Shown: positions 47,160 to 56,577 of the stretch, piece after piece
Layout: each line of letters starts with the position of its first letter
Numbering within the stretch: position 1 is the first letter of the stretch
Assembly: GCA_012861695.1 (NCBI GenBank)
Contig: JAAOOA010000168.1
Coordinates: forward strand, 524,001-588,000
Origin: Trematomus loennbergii
Taxonomy: Eukaryota; Chordata; Actinopteri; Perciformes; Nototheniidae
Direction of reading: 5' to 3'
DNA length: 64,000 nucleotides
Notes under the pieces: model-generated
Seen by the model: only the letters and a program-made list of their open reading frames with translations
What the model was told of the DNA's origin: nothing
Databases searched by the model: none
Program-made: the position numbers and the translations under genes

Positions 47160-47219
47160 CTCTAATGAGCCTTGGTAGAGCCTTGATCAGGTGTTTGATG
47201 TGGGCTGGCATGATCCTTT
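47160..47219 (-). CDS. Candidate gene, coding exon 3
   Basis: 60 bp between CTGCAG and a GTAAGC donor on the minus strand. It encodes RIMPAHIKHLIKALPRLIR. The leading phase (two bases) completes the codon started by exon 2. It ends in phase 1, so at least one more exon should follow. No family recognised. Confidence 0.45.
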
Positions 47220-47649
47220 CTGCAGCGATGAAGAAAGAAAACAAAGAAAACATTTTTAATAATAGTAATGATGGTAACAACAATAATATTAGTATAACTA
47301 TTTATATAGCACTTACACAATTGCAAAGTGATTCTCCCAACAAAAATAAAGAACAAAACAATACCAACAATAAAAAAACAAATGATTATAGGAATGTTAA
47401 GAGACAAAGAAATGATAAACATTCTGAGAGGCCGACTACAAAAGGTAGACTCAATGGCTCTTGATGACATCAATGCGCAGTCCCAATAGATGCTGCTGTA
47501 GAAAAAGAAATAGAATAGGTCCAGATTTATTTTGTGTTGGATGATTTGATTTATTGATTGCTGATGGATGTATATATATAGGGTTTATTCAACAGCAGTA
47601 AAGCATTAAGTTGCTAAATTAACGTACACTGAACTGTAAAACAACTTAC

Positions 47650-47738
47650 CACTATTTAGGAAAGGCTCAGGAGGGTTGACTAGTAGGACAGCAAAGAGGT
47701 GGAGGAGGTCTATGTACAACCATTGGTAGATGTTACAC
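47650..47738 (-). CDS. Candidate gene, coding exon 2
   Basis: 89 bp between CTTTCAG and a GTAAGT donor. Encodes CNIYQWLYIDLLHLFAVLLV followed by NPPEPFLNS, mildly hydrophobic and amphipathic. Phase fits both neighbours exactly. Confidence 0.5.
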
Positions 47739-47791
47739 CTGAAAGAAAGATAATGAAATAAAAGAAGACAGGAGTACAAACATCCTCTTAA

Positions 47792-48173
47792 AGGTGGGGT
47801 AGGTAAGTTTGAGAAACCGGCTCGAGATACACTTTTTGTTATATTCCATGGAATGCTCTTAACATCCAGATAGCAATGAATATCTGAAGTGCTTTGACAA
47901 AAAATCCATTAAAAAATGTAATCTGTGGAAGCCGTAGTACTGTAAAAAGCACGACCAATCATCTGAGCCGGCCCGGCTAAAATAACTGGATGGCCTACCT
48001 GCCTGTCAGCCTTCCATCTGTGCACAAACTTATCTCGTGCCCTCATTGGTCATGTGCGCGCTCGTGTGTGTTGGAGGAGGGGCTCTGTAAGGAAGTGGCA
48101 GATTTTTTCCGGTTGTGTATTTTCAAATTCTAGCGATCTCGAGCTGGTTTCTCCAAAATGACCTACCTCACCT
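47792..48173. mobile_element. TTAA-flanked MITE in the candidate gene's intron
   Basis: Ends AGGTGGGGTAGGTAAGTTTG and the imperfect complement ending CCTACCTCACCT, over about 45 bp; flanked by TTAA on both sides (47788-47791, 48174-48177). TTAA duplications are typical of piggyBac and Kolobok types. Confidence 0.8.
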
Positions 48174-48311
48174 TTAAGTAAAAGACCACATCATGTCAAG
48201 CTTTAACTTGAGCCTGTTTTTTCAGTCTTTACAATGCACTGTTGGAAAATACCTTCCAAAGGCTAAATTCAAACTCAATACCATAAATAACTGGGTACCA
48301 AAGTGCTTTAC

Positions 48312-48420
48312 CTGATAGAACACGTTCCACATGGAGCAGCAACCATCCGGCTCGGCCTTTTGCTGCATATCATCTCCTCCCTCTCCACTGTTTCCATTAT
48401 ATCTCTACTGTCCAATAAAA
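48312..48420 (-). CDS. Candidate gene, first coding exon
   Basis: Between an AATTTCAG acceptor (48421 side) and a GTAAAG donor. ATG at 48397 in a good context (GATATAATGG) gives METVEREEMICSKRPSRMVA and ends with a CGTCSIR-type stretch. 48398-48420 is 5' UTR. The donor phase agrees with exon 2. Confidence 0.5.
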
Positions 48421-48500
48421 CTGAAATTCCCCAAAAAATCATATTAAAAAAGTTTAAAACAATAACTTGCTTTTGGCATTGAAATGGATTAGAATCTCAC

Positions 48501-48579
48501 CATTTTCCTGGATGTCAGGAAGGCCAGGAAGTCATTCCCTTCAAGACCGCAACCAGTCACAGGAGTTCAAATGCAAAGC
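48501..48579 (-). other. Candidate gene, noncoding 5' exon
   Basis: Minus-strand acceptor CATCGTTCAG and donor AAATG/GTGAGA. It has stops in the frame that would join to the coding exon, so it is taken as 5' UTR. Confidence 0.35.
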
Positions 48580-49286
48580 CTGAACGATGACAAGAGCGGG
48601 AGACTTACATTTTACAATTATATTTTTAATTAATACCAGAGCAGTGTGTACATAGGCCCTGTACGACATGCAGAGAACAGATCAAATCCCCTGACAGAAT
48701 CACACACTTTGGTGATATCCTCTTCTGATAATGTTTCATTTTTTAGCAGCAAAGTAACATTACTCAAAGTATGTCAGACCCAACTCATTTACAGTATGTT
48801 TTGCATCTCCTCAACAATGGTCTGTATCATTGAGTAGAAAAAAACTGTCCCTACAATTTCAGGTAGATTAACACACATTTGTAAAACAAGTTTACAATGA
48901 AGCACAAAAACCCTCTTTGTATTAAGCGAGCTGCCACACAAAGTACAGCTTAACATGCTAACCTTTGGTAGAGAGCTACAGTTTGCTAACTTCATTTTCA
49001 ACACAAAACCTCTAATGGCATTACATTGACTATTTTAAACAAAACGTAACTCTCTCAACTTGTAAGATAACGTTAAGTTAACTTACCCTTAAATAACTAC
49101 ATCACCTTTTTCAGGGGAAACACAAACTGCAGAAAACGTTAGCTGCTAACTGTTGATAGCTAAGACAGCTAGCCTCCTAGCAAACGTAATATTAAGTTAA
49201 CATTAACGTAACGTTGTAAGAAAGCAAAACGAACCTTGGAGAAAGCTTTTACTCTCAGACTTGGTGAAATTGTGTAGTGTGCTTAC

Positions 49287-49400
49287 CTCCAGAAGGACTT
49301 TTAGCGCGTTTCCCAGTAGACAGAGCTGTCAGAGCGATGCCTCTCAGAAGAGCAGCCGCTGGGCGGAGTCACAGAAACGCTCAACTGATCTTCTTCACTC
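49287..49400 (-). other. Candidate gene, possible first exon and promoter side
   Basis: A minus-strand donor (CTGGAG/GTAAGC at 49286) ends a stretch richer in CG than its surroundings. The right limit is arbitrary. Confidence 0.25.
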
Positions 49401-49514
49401 CTTGACCGTTGTGCCGTTAGTGCCAGTCAAAACATACCGCTTTGTTTCAACCACTGCCGTCTCGCCGTCCCCCGCCCTCTCTGTCTGTCTGTGTCTGTTT
49501 CAGTTTAGCCAGCA

Positions 49515-49830
49515 AGACTGCTGGTAGACCAGCATAAATACCAGCTTCACCAGCATCCAGCTTAACTACCAGGTAAAACCAGCATAGACCAGCATGACAT
49601 CCATGCTGGTCTATGCTGGTTTAGCTGACCAGGCTGGTCTTGAACCAGCCAGAACAGCTTGTCCAGCCTGGTAAACCAACTAAACCAGCCTAACACCAGC
49701 TAAAACCAGCAAAAACCAGCTAAAACCAGCAAAAAACAGCTAAAACCAGCTAAAACCAGCTAAAACCAGCAAAAACCAGCTAAAACCAGCAACCATCTTA
49801 AGCTGGTCTATAGCCTTTTTTTCAGCAGGG
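49515..49830. repeat. CCAGC-rich palindromic repeat
   Basis: Many tandem or inverted copies of ACCAGCATAGACCAGCAT, TGCTGGTTTAGCTG and AAAACCAGCT. A local inverted repeat lies around 49590-49620 (CATGCTGGTCTATGCTGG against CCAGCATAGACCAGCATG). It resembles a known fish short repeat class; the family was not assigned. It abuts minisatellite array 2. Confidence 0.7.
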
Positions 49831-49890
49831 TGGGAGACCAGGGGACACTAAAGAGTGACGCACACAGCTGGGAGACCAGGGGACACTAAA
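49831..49890. repeat. 38-bp minisatellite, array 2 (short)
   Basis: About 1.5 units in the same orientation as 38572-38970. Confidence 0.85.
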
Positions 49891-50136
49891 AGGTGACAAC
49901 TGTCTCTGTTGTTGGAAACTTACCTAAAATGTTTTATGGTCTTATTTTAACAATGTGATCACATGACTCCTTCTGTTGTTACTGCAGATCTGCTGTAAGC
50001 TCGCTAGCTAACGTAGCTAACCTAGTCATTTCAGATGACAAAACACTGACAAACACTGACAGTTATGAGACAGACTCACTCTGAGACAGAGACAGTTGTT
50101 CAGCTTTATAATCCTGAACGTCACCAAGCGCTCCGT

Positions 50137-50392
50137 CCCAGCTGTGTGCGTCACTCTTTAGTGTCCCCTGGTCTCCCAGCTGTGTGTGTCACTCTTTAGT
50201 GTCCCCTGGTCTCCCAGCTGTGTGCGTCACCTTTTAGTGTCCCCTGGTCTCCCAGCTGTGTGCGTCACTCTTTAGTGTCCCCTGGTCTCCCAGCTGTGTG
50301 CGTCACCTTTTAGTGTCCCCTGGTCTCCCAGCTGTGTGCGTCACTTTTTAGTGTCCCCTGGTCTCCCAGCTGTGTGCGTCACTCTTTAGTGT
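50137..50392. repeat. 38-bp minisatellite, array 3 (inverted)
   Basis: About 6.7 units as the reverse complement of array 1, with small variants (CACCTTTTAG, CACTTTTTAG). The flank 50400-50530 is the reverse complement of 38490-38570, so unit and flank were inverted together. Confidence 0.92.
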
Positions 50393-50539
50393 GCTGCTCA
50401 TGTTCCTCAAGTCGATGAAGATGTTTCTTCACGTTTTTGGAACATTTGTGTTTTTATATTTGCAGCGTTTGCAAGCTGCAGCGGGTTTCTCCTAATGGAA
50501 ATGTTTCTGGCGGTTGTAGCACGTTTGCAACTATCAAAC

Positions 50540-50945
50540 ACCGTATTAATTGGCCTAAAATGAATTTAAAACTGTCTCATGTTGCCTATAAGCGTTAACA
50601 ACCATTTATATACTTTGAAAGCCTAAAATCAGTCAAATGACTGAATCACACATTGTAAGGACCTGTTCAGCCAATGAGAGGTGATGTTCTCTAATATGTT
50701 TAATCTGAATGAGTGTTTGCATGCGCAGTGTGAAATTATTTTGGTGTTTTCTTCTGTATCTTTGCCAATTCTTCACAAATTCTTTGCACTTTAGTGAAAG
50801 CAGGGAAAGCAACAAAGGGAAATGAATGGTTTGAATACAGGTTTCATTTATGTGTGGGAGGATTTGATTTCTGCATTTTCATGTAGCAGTAATGGTGACA
50901 AATGCAATCATCAACTTCACTATCATTAAGATTAATGTAATTTAA
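50540..50945. other. No gene seen
   Basis: Unique AT-rich sequence; a short minus-strand frame at 50633-50815 has no recognisable domain. Confidence 0.4.
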
Positions 50946-51320
50946 AATAATAATATCATTCAGTGAACTATAAGGTGCATTTTATGGTCTACATCATATT
51001 TTCTTTTGAATCATTTTAAACAAGTCTCTCTATATTACAGTGGACATACAGTGAAATACAAAATAATTGATATTGCAAAGGTTACGCTTTAAAGGTCCCC
51101 TATTATGCTCTTTTCAACAATATATTATAGGTCTCAGATATATGCAGAGCCTGTCTCTGATTGGCTGAAACACCAAACAGATCATTGCAGCATTACCCAT
51201 AATCCCCTCTGTTTCAGCCCTGTTTCCAAAGTGCTGATTCTCTGTCTGTTACTTTAGATGAAAATAAGGAGCCCCTCCCCACGCCCCTCTGAGAGAGATT
51301 TGGTTACAAAGAACACAATA
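50946..51320 (+). repeat. Paralogous block B, left part
   Basis: TAATAATATCATTCAGTGAA onward matches 38967-39017 plus 39479-39790, without the hAT MITE. Contains the left half of the GGTCCCC MITE. Confidence 0.88.
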
Positions 51321-51624
51321 GGGGCGTTCACACCGGAGTACTTTCACCGTACTTTTCGCGTTTTAGTTCCGTGAGTACCCCTTATGTCGCGTTCACACCA
51401 AAAATCGTACTTAATCTCAGGTACTTTACCCCCATTTTAGAGCCAGCTCAGAGAGCGTACTTTTCTGTGGGTGAAAAGTGCCCCAGTGCTGATTGGCTGG
51501 GCGAATTGCAAACCACGCCCCGTAGAACTGTGGAAATGTTGTGTAGAGCCGCCATTGTTTTGCCTCGCTACAACAACCTCAGCGCACCAAGAAGAGTAGT
51601 TTGTTTTTTTAACGCAGTGAAATA

Positions 51625-52116
51625 ATGACAAACATGAAGAAATCCGAGCGATGGACTGATGAGGAGGTATCAGCGCTTCTCTACATCTACGCCGACGACA
51701 CAACGCAGGGAATGCTGTTGAAGCCAGTACCCAATTCCAAGATCTTCGATCGTTGTTCGAAGTTGTTACTGGAGATGGGAATCTTGCACAGCGCCATGGC
51801 ATGCCGGCTGAAAATCAAGAAACTCCGCCAGGACTACAAGAAAACTAAAGACTGGAACAATAAAAGTGGTAACGACCGGAGGACCACGAAATGGTTTGAC
51901 CGCTTGGATGCTTTGCTTGGGAGCAGACCATCATTCAAGGGTCCAGCATCGAGCCTTGATTCGGGCACTATGGCATCGGAGGCCGCTCCAACGGCGAATT
52001 TAGAGGGCGACAACGACGAAGGTAAAAGCAACTACATGCACTGGGGTTTTAATCTGCACAATAATGGTCTCAGATGTACTTTTATTTGCTCAGTAGATCA
52101 AGCTAGGCTAAACTAG
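51625..52116 (+). CDS. Harbinger Myb/SANT-like DNA-binding protein, exon 1 frame
   Basis: The start MTNMKKSERWTDEEVSALL opens a trihelix Myb/SANT-like domain (residues about 5-95) with CRLKIKKLRQDYKKTKD and WFDRLDALLG. In PIF/Harbinger elements this second protein helps bring the transposase to the nucleus and the ends. A likely donor (GAAG/GTAAAA) is at 52021, so coding sequence beyond is probably intronic read-through. Confidence 0.85.
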   Translation: MTNMKKSERWTDEEVSALLYIYADDTTQGMLLKPVPNSKIFDRCSKLLLEMGILHSAMACRLKIKKLRQDYKKTKDWNNKSGNDRRTTKWFDRLDALLGSRPSFKGPASSLDSGTMASEAAPTANLEGDNDEGKSNYMHWGFNLHNNGLRCTFICSVDQARLN

Positions 52117-52237
52117 CTAACACTGGCCCCGAGCTGGCTAATAACATCTAGCTATTAAAACGTTTGACTAGTGAATAACTGTGCAGTGTTTCTGTAATTT
52201 GCTTCACTAACTCATGGAACTAATCATGTGTTTCAGG

Positions 52238-52347
52238 CGAGGAAAATCAGCAACAACACTCGGTATTGGAAACAAGCGAGGTTCTTGGCGTTGGAGATCA
52301 GAGCTTGCTCGCTTGCTCGTCCCCCTTACCGGCAACCAAACGCAAAG
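52238..52347 (+). CDS. Harbinger Myb/SANT-like protein, exon 2
   Basis: Begins after TGTGTTTCAG and ends at AAAG/GTACAC. In the frame continuing exon 1 it encodes ENQQQHSVLETSEVLGVGDQ and a lysine-rich end. No further exon was found with confidence. Confidence 0.5.
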
Positions 52348-53228
52348 GTACACACACTGTAACTTTGTCTTGAAAGAACGTTACGCATGGAACAGATGTT
52401 CACAATCATGTTTATTTCCTTCTTGGTACAATTATGAAACAGCGTGAAAGAGAACATTTCGCGCCTTTTTACTCTCTTACAAACATGTCATTTATTTATC
52501 ATCAATGTTGCAACCTTGTGGGGGAATGGCAGGGGCACATACACAAATATGATAATTTATATCATTTTAAAAGACCTAAACTTTTAATTCCCCCACATTT
52601 CACACAACACAACATGGAGTCCACTATGGGCCAAAAATGACATGAAAGTTTCCATTTTTATGTTTTTATTTCCAAAATGACACCATAAAAAAAACTAGGG
52701 TTGTGAATGCTAGGTTAGTATCATCATAGGGCAAAATAAAGACTGATGCACCAAATGAAACTAGGGGTAGATGGTGACTTAGTTTGAATACAGTCACGTT
52801 CAAAATGGCCCATGTAAAAAGTAAAGTGCTCAAAAGCAGCTAGTTTACTATGAATTCAAGTTTACATTAAAAAGCAGAACAATTATCAATACATTTCTGA
52901 AGTGATTTACCGATTTCTACATTCCCCTCGTCTCCGTTTTCAAGATTTGTTGACAGCAGAGCCGTATAATAGAAGAGTTACGACATAAAAATTGTTCTAT
53001 TTCATGTTATGTCTTGAGAGTGCAATAAAGAAAACCGACATGGCGATTAAACAGATCCTTATTTTATATTGTTATTACTGTTATTATAGTACAACTGACA
53101 CTTTATTTTATATTGACAATGTTTACTGACATGTACAACTGACACTTTAGTTACTAACATTGTTTTGGCTACTATTACACTATTGTAATGTTGCCTGTCT
53201 TGACTGCAAAATGAAAGAGAGAAACTAA

Positions 53229-53991
53229 TGGCGCGTTTCCACTACACGGCCCTCGCTCGGCCCCGCTCGGTATGGCTGGGCCTCGTTAGGACTGGCTCAC
53301 TTTATGGCGCGTTTCCATTACAGTTTAGGAACTGGGGTAGTTACTATAGTAACGCAGTGTAGGCGGAGCCGTGACGTGATCTTCAGAGAACCCCAGAAAA
53401 ACAACACAGCCGTTAGCTGTTAGCACTCAGAGCTCACAGCTCCTCATATCTGTTCAGAAACTAGACAAAAGTTAAACAAGTACAAACCACAGACTGCCTG
53501 TGTCATGGTGAATACAGTCGCTGCTTTATTTATGTCTGTATAGGCCGTTGTTGTGAGTGTGGACGGTCGGAGCATATACTGCGTTAGCTTAGCCGATCTC
53601 CATTCAGAAAACACGCATTTTAAAAGGTTCTTCGCCTGCCGTCTGTCTGCAGACTTGACAAAGCATTAATTCATGGTTTTTACTAACCGGTATCAGTATG
53701 TTGTTACTTCGGCATCATTTTGAAACGTGTATTACAATTAAATCACGGTCAAATATGTCCATCTTGTTGTAGTTGTAGCCCCTTGCCAGCGATCCTCTCT
53801 CTAGTTTAGCATACTCAGCCCGACTCAGCCTCGTTGTCTCTGGCCCTAGACCCACGATTTTATGAGGCCAGAAAAACTGTAAATTAGGACCCGCCGGCCG
53901 GTACTAGGCCAAGTGGAAACGCAACCAAAGACGGGCCGCTGACGTCACAGCCCTCTTAAACCGTGCTCCGCGCTGTAGTGGAAACGCGCCA
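53229..53991. mobile_element. MITE with TGGCGCGTTTCCACTAC ends
   Basis: Inverted ends TGGCGCGTTTCCACTACA and TGTAGTGGAAACGCGCCA. A second internal copy of the left end is at 53305, so there may be two overlapping insertions. Noncoding. Lies between the two Harbinger genes. No clear target duplication. Confidence 0.7.
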
Positions 53992-54059
53992 AAAAGCACC
54001 GTAGAAATGATCAGCTTTATTGTCAATAATGTTTACATTTATTGTTTAGAATGTACAAT

Positions 54060-55135
54060 TTACACGCTGTTCAGATGCCTCATAAGGGCTGTGCGTGTGT
54101 CTTGCCCCCCAGCCTCGGCAATGGCTGGCGCTGGCCCATCAAGCTGGGTCGCCGGTAAGGCAGTCCATTCGTCCCTGTACTCATCATCATTACTTTCACA
54201 GAGGTTATGTAACACGCAACATGCTGCCACCTGGATTTTTATCTTGTCCATCTTGCAGTCGTTTCTTTTCATCAAGCACCGCCACCTGCCTTCAATCTGC
54301 CAAAAGCGTTCTCCACCACCACTCGTGCTCGGCTTGTTTTGTGATTGTACACAAGTTGCTCGGGTGTGAGCCTTCCTTGGAAAGGTTTCATCAGCCATAT
54401 TTGCAGGGTGTAGGCTGGGTCACCAAGGATATAGTAACCCACATCATGTCCACCAATATTCTTTGTTACATGAGGAAGTAGACCACCCTTATCCGCAAAA
54501 CTACACAGTGATGACATGCCAAACACTCTGCTATCATGCATGCTCCCTGGTAAGCCAACAAAAACATTCCAAAAGAGGCCTCTACCATCCACAACACCCT
54601 GCAGGACGAGCGAGTGCCAGCCTTTGCGGTTGAAATACTCGTTGTGGTATTCCTCTGGTCTCAGAATGGGATGTGTGATCCATCTACTGCACCTACACAC
54701 TGTGGCACACCCCATCTGCGCTCAAAAAATAACGCCATCTCCTCTAACTTCTCAGCGTTCGGCCATGGCATGAACTCACAAAGGAGTATGCTCACAACAG
54801 AGGAGCAGAACTCGTGCACACAGTAACACACTGTAGATCTGCCGACTCCAAACAAATGAGAGATGGTCCTGTACTCAGAGTTGGTCGCAAGTTTCCACAG
54901 TGCTATGGCGATTTTTTTAGCCACAGGGACACACTCCCGGAAGTTGGTGTCGCTTCTCCCCAACGTTGCTTCCAGGCGACTACAGAGGTATTGGAAAGAG
55001 TGCTTGGACATTCTGAAATCTTGGATCCAGTGCACATCGGTGTACGTCGGCACCACCTTCTCCCCACCAGGCTGAGGTTCTATTGTTCACCCAGAGAGAG
55101 CGCGGGACACGACGCGTCCCGTAGTATTTGCATAT
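54060..55135 (-). pseudogene. Harbinger DDE transposase, main exon, frameshifted
   Basis: DDE_4-type transposase related to HARBI1. The catalytic residues are visible in separate frames: first D in GAVDGSHIP, second D in GLPGSMHDSRVF, E in VVENAFGRLK. The helix-turn-helix-like ATNSEYRTISHLFGVGRST lies before them. Single-base indels near 55069, 54667 and 54385 split it into pieces 54661-55056, 54272-54715 and 54060-54398. The last ends with a normal VLHNLCE-type C-terminus. Confidence 0.85.
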
Positions 55136-55220
55136 CTGGAACACATACAAAGGCGCAAATTAGCTCTACATAACTCCACAAATCCTACATTAGATAGTAT
55201 TAATAATTTACTGAACTGAC

Positions 55221-55359
55221 CATTGCTGTTCTTAGGGTGAAAACGCTCATCGTCATCAGCCATCCTACGGTGAAACATGGCAGTCATGTGTGCTTTCCGT
55301 CGGCCAATCCTTTTCCTAAGGCTTTTAAACTGCCTTTGTTGCTGAAGAAACTTTGCCAT
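55221..55359 (-). CDS. Harbinger transposase, first exon
   Basis: Starts MAKFLQQQRQFKSLRKRIGR and ends at a GTCAGT donor (55220 side). The main exon starts after TTCCAG at 55135; the simple joining phase does not fit, so a small indel or other site is involved. The element's right end is lost about 33 bp upstream of this start. Confidence 0.55.
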
Positions 55360-55392
55360 AGCATTCGACGTGTGGCGGCTCCGGATCCGAAT

Positions 55393-55775
55393 AGTTGGTG
55401 ATTGGCTAATGGTTACACAAGCCAAAACATCGTTAGAATCTCTTTACACAGAGGGGACACATGTTGATGAAGAGAGACATGAAGAAGAGGGGACACATGT
55501 TGATGAAGAAGAGACATGAAGAAGACGGGACACATGTTGATGTAGAAGAGACATGAAGAAGAGGGGACACATGTTGATGTAGAAGAGACATGAAGAAGTG
55601 GATTTTGCATAATAGGGGACCTTTTAAAATGTGTGTTTCTGTTATGTCCAATAAGAAAGAACAACATGTTATATTGTAAGCTAAGAGAAAATAAGTTATA
55701 ATAATAAGATATCTGTTAGCAGTCATTTCATTCTGCAAAGCACATTTAAAGTTCCGACAGAAGGGAAAACAGAAG
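55393..55775 (+). repeat. Paralogous block B, right part
   Basis: GTTGGTGATTGGCTAATGG onward matches 39852-40011 and then 46110-46235, giving the empty site for the DIRS insertion at 55661-55666. Confidence 0.88.
55449..55600 (+). repeat. 36-bp minisatellite inside the MITE, four units
   Basis: GGGGACACATGTTGATG plus AAGAGACATGAAGA repeated four times. Copy A has a single unit at 39911-39950, so the array expanded only here. Confidence 0.9.
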
Positions 55776-56243
55776 TTTGATGGTTTTGTTTTGTAATTAT
55801 CTGTCAGGTGAATTAAATAAACCCTGTTTTTTATTAATCATTTCTTATTGTTGTGTATTTATTTATTTATTTGTAACCTTTACGTTGGATTACATCATGG
55901 GCGTAGGAAGCATCCTGAATGTGGGGGGGACATTTTTAACGGGGGGTGTGGGGGTCCTCCCCCACGAAAAAAAAAAAAAAATATAGATTTCCTGTATTCT
56001 GGTGCATTTTAACAGGTGGTTTGATACTTTTATGTGGCTATACTAGCATGAGGAAAATGATGGGTACATTTTGTAATTTCATCCAGTAGTAAAGAAAGGA
56101 AACATATTTGATTATTAATTCAGAGCCGTCTTTAATAAAAAAAACACTCGTTATTTATTTAAACTTAAGCATCTCTTGCATACAGTTGCAATTTCTGTTA
56201 AATGCATTTATTTAATGTTATCAAATGATCAATCAGATTAGAC

Positions 56244-56509
56244 CAGAGGTTCCCAAATTCTTTCAGCCCGAGACCCAAAAGAGACATTTGGTGTCTCCCC
56301 AGGACCCAAACTTACAAATATACATCATGAATTGCCATAACATCAACATTTAAAAACTACTGTTAAAGAACACAACAAAACATGAATTTTAAATGTATAT
56401 GAAATGTATTTCAATGTAATAAGAACATTACAAAACTCTGCCAATTGGCGACCTTATAAAAACAGGTACGCAACCCATTTTGACCCTAACTTTGGGAAAG
56501 ACTGCTCTG
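56244..56509. mobile_element. Small hAT MITE inside the hAT 3' region
   Basis: Ends CAGAGGTTCCCAAATTCTTTC and the complement-like CTTTGGGAAAGACTGCTCTG; 266 bp, noncoding. Confidence 0.55.
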
Positions 56510-56577
56510 ACTAAATGAAGGCCCCAAAACATGCCTTCTTGTATCATTTGCAGAGATAAAGAGCTGGCAAATCTCTT

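Larger units (their letters stand above)
51321..55392. mobile_element. PIF/Harbinger transposon, right end lost
   Basis: The left end GGGGCGTTCACACCGGAGTA has the look of a fish Harbinger terminus. Two convergent genes are inside, as usual: a Myb/SANT-like protein (plus) and a DDE transposase (minus). At the right, no matching inverted end is found; the sequence passes from the transposase 5' region to MITE sequence at about 55392. The end was probably deleted together with host sequence. Confidence 0.85.
51094..55621. mobile_element. MITE with GGTCCCCTATTATGC ends, copy B (interrupted)
   Basis: Same ends as 39576-39970. The interior from about 51320 to 55392 is a Harbinger transposon. About 55 bp of MITE sequence present in copy A around 39800-39855 is missing at the junction. 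Confidence 0.75.

Noticed and set aside
47105..47464. A 119-codon plus-strand frame
   Set aside because: Mostly N/K/T low complexity from AT-rich DNA, opposite the candidate minus-strand exon.
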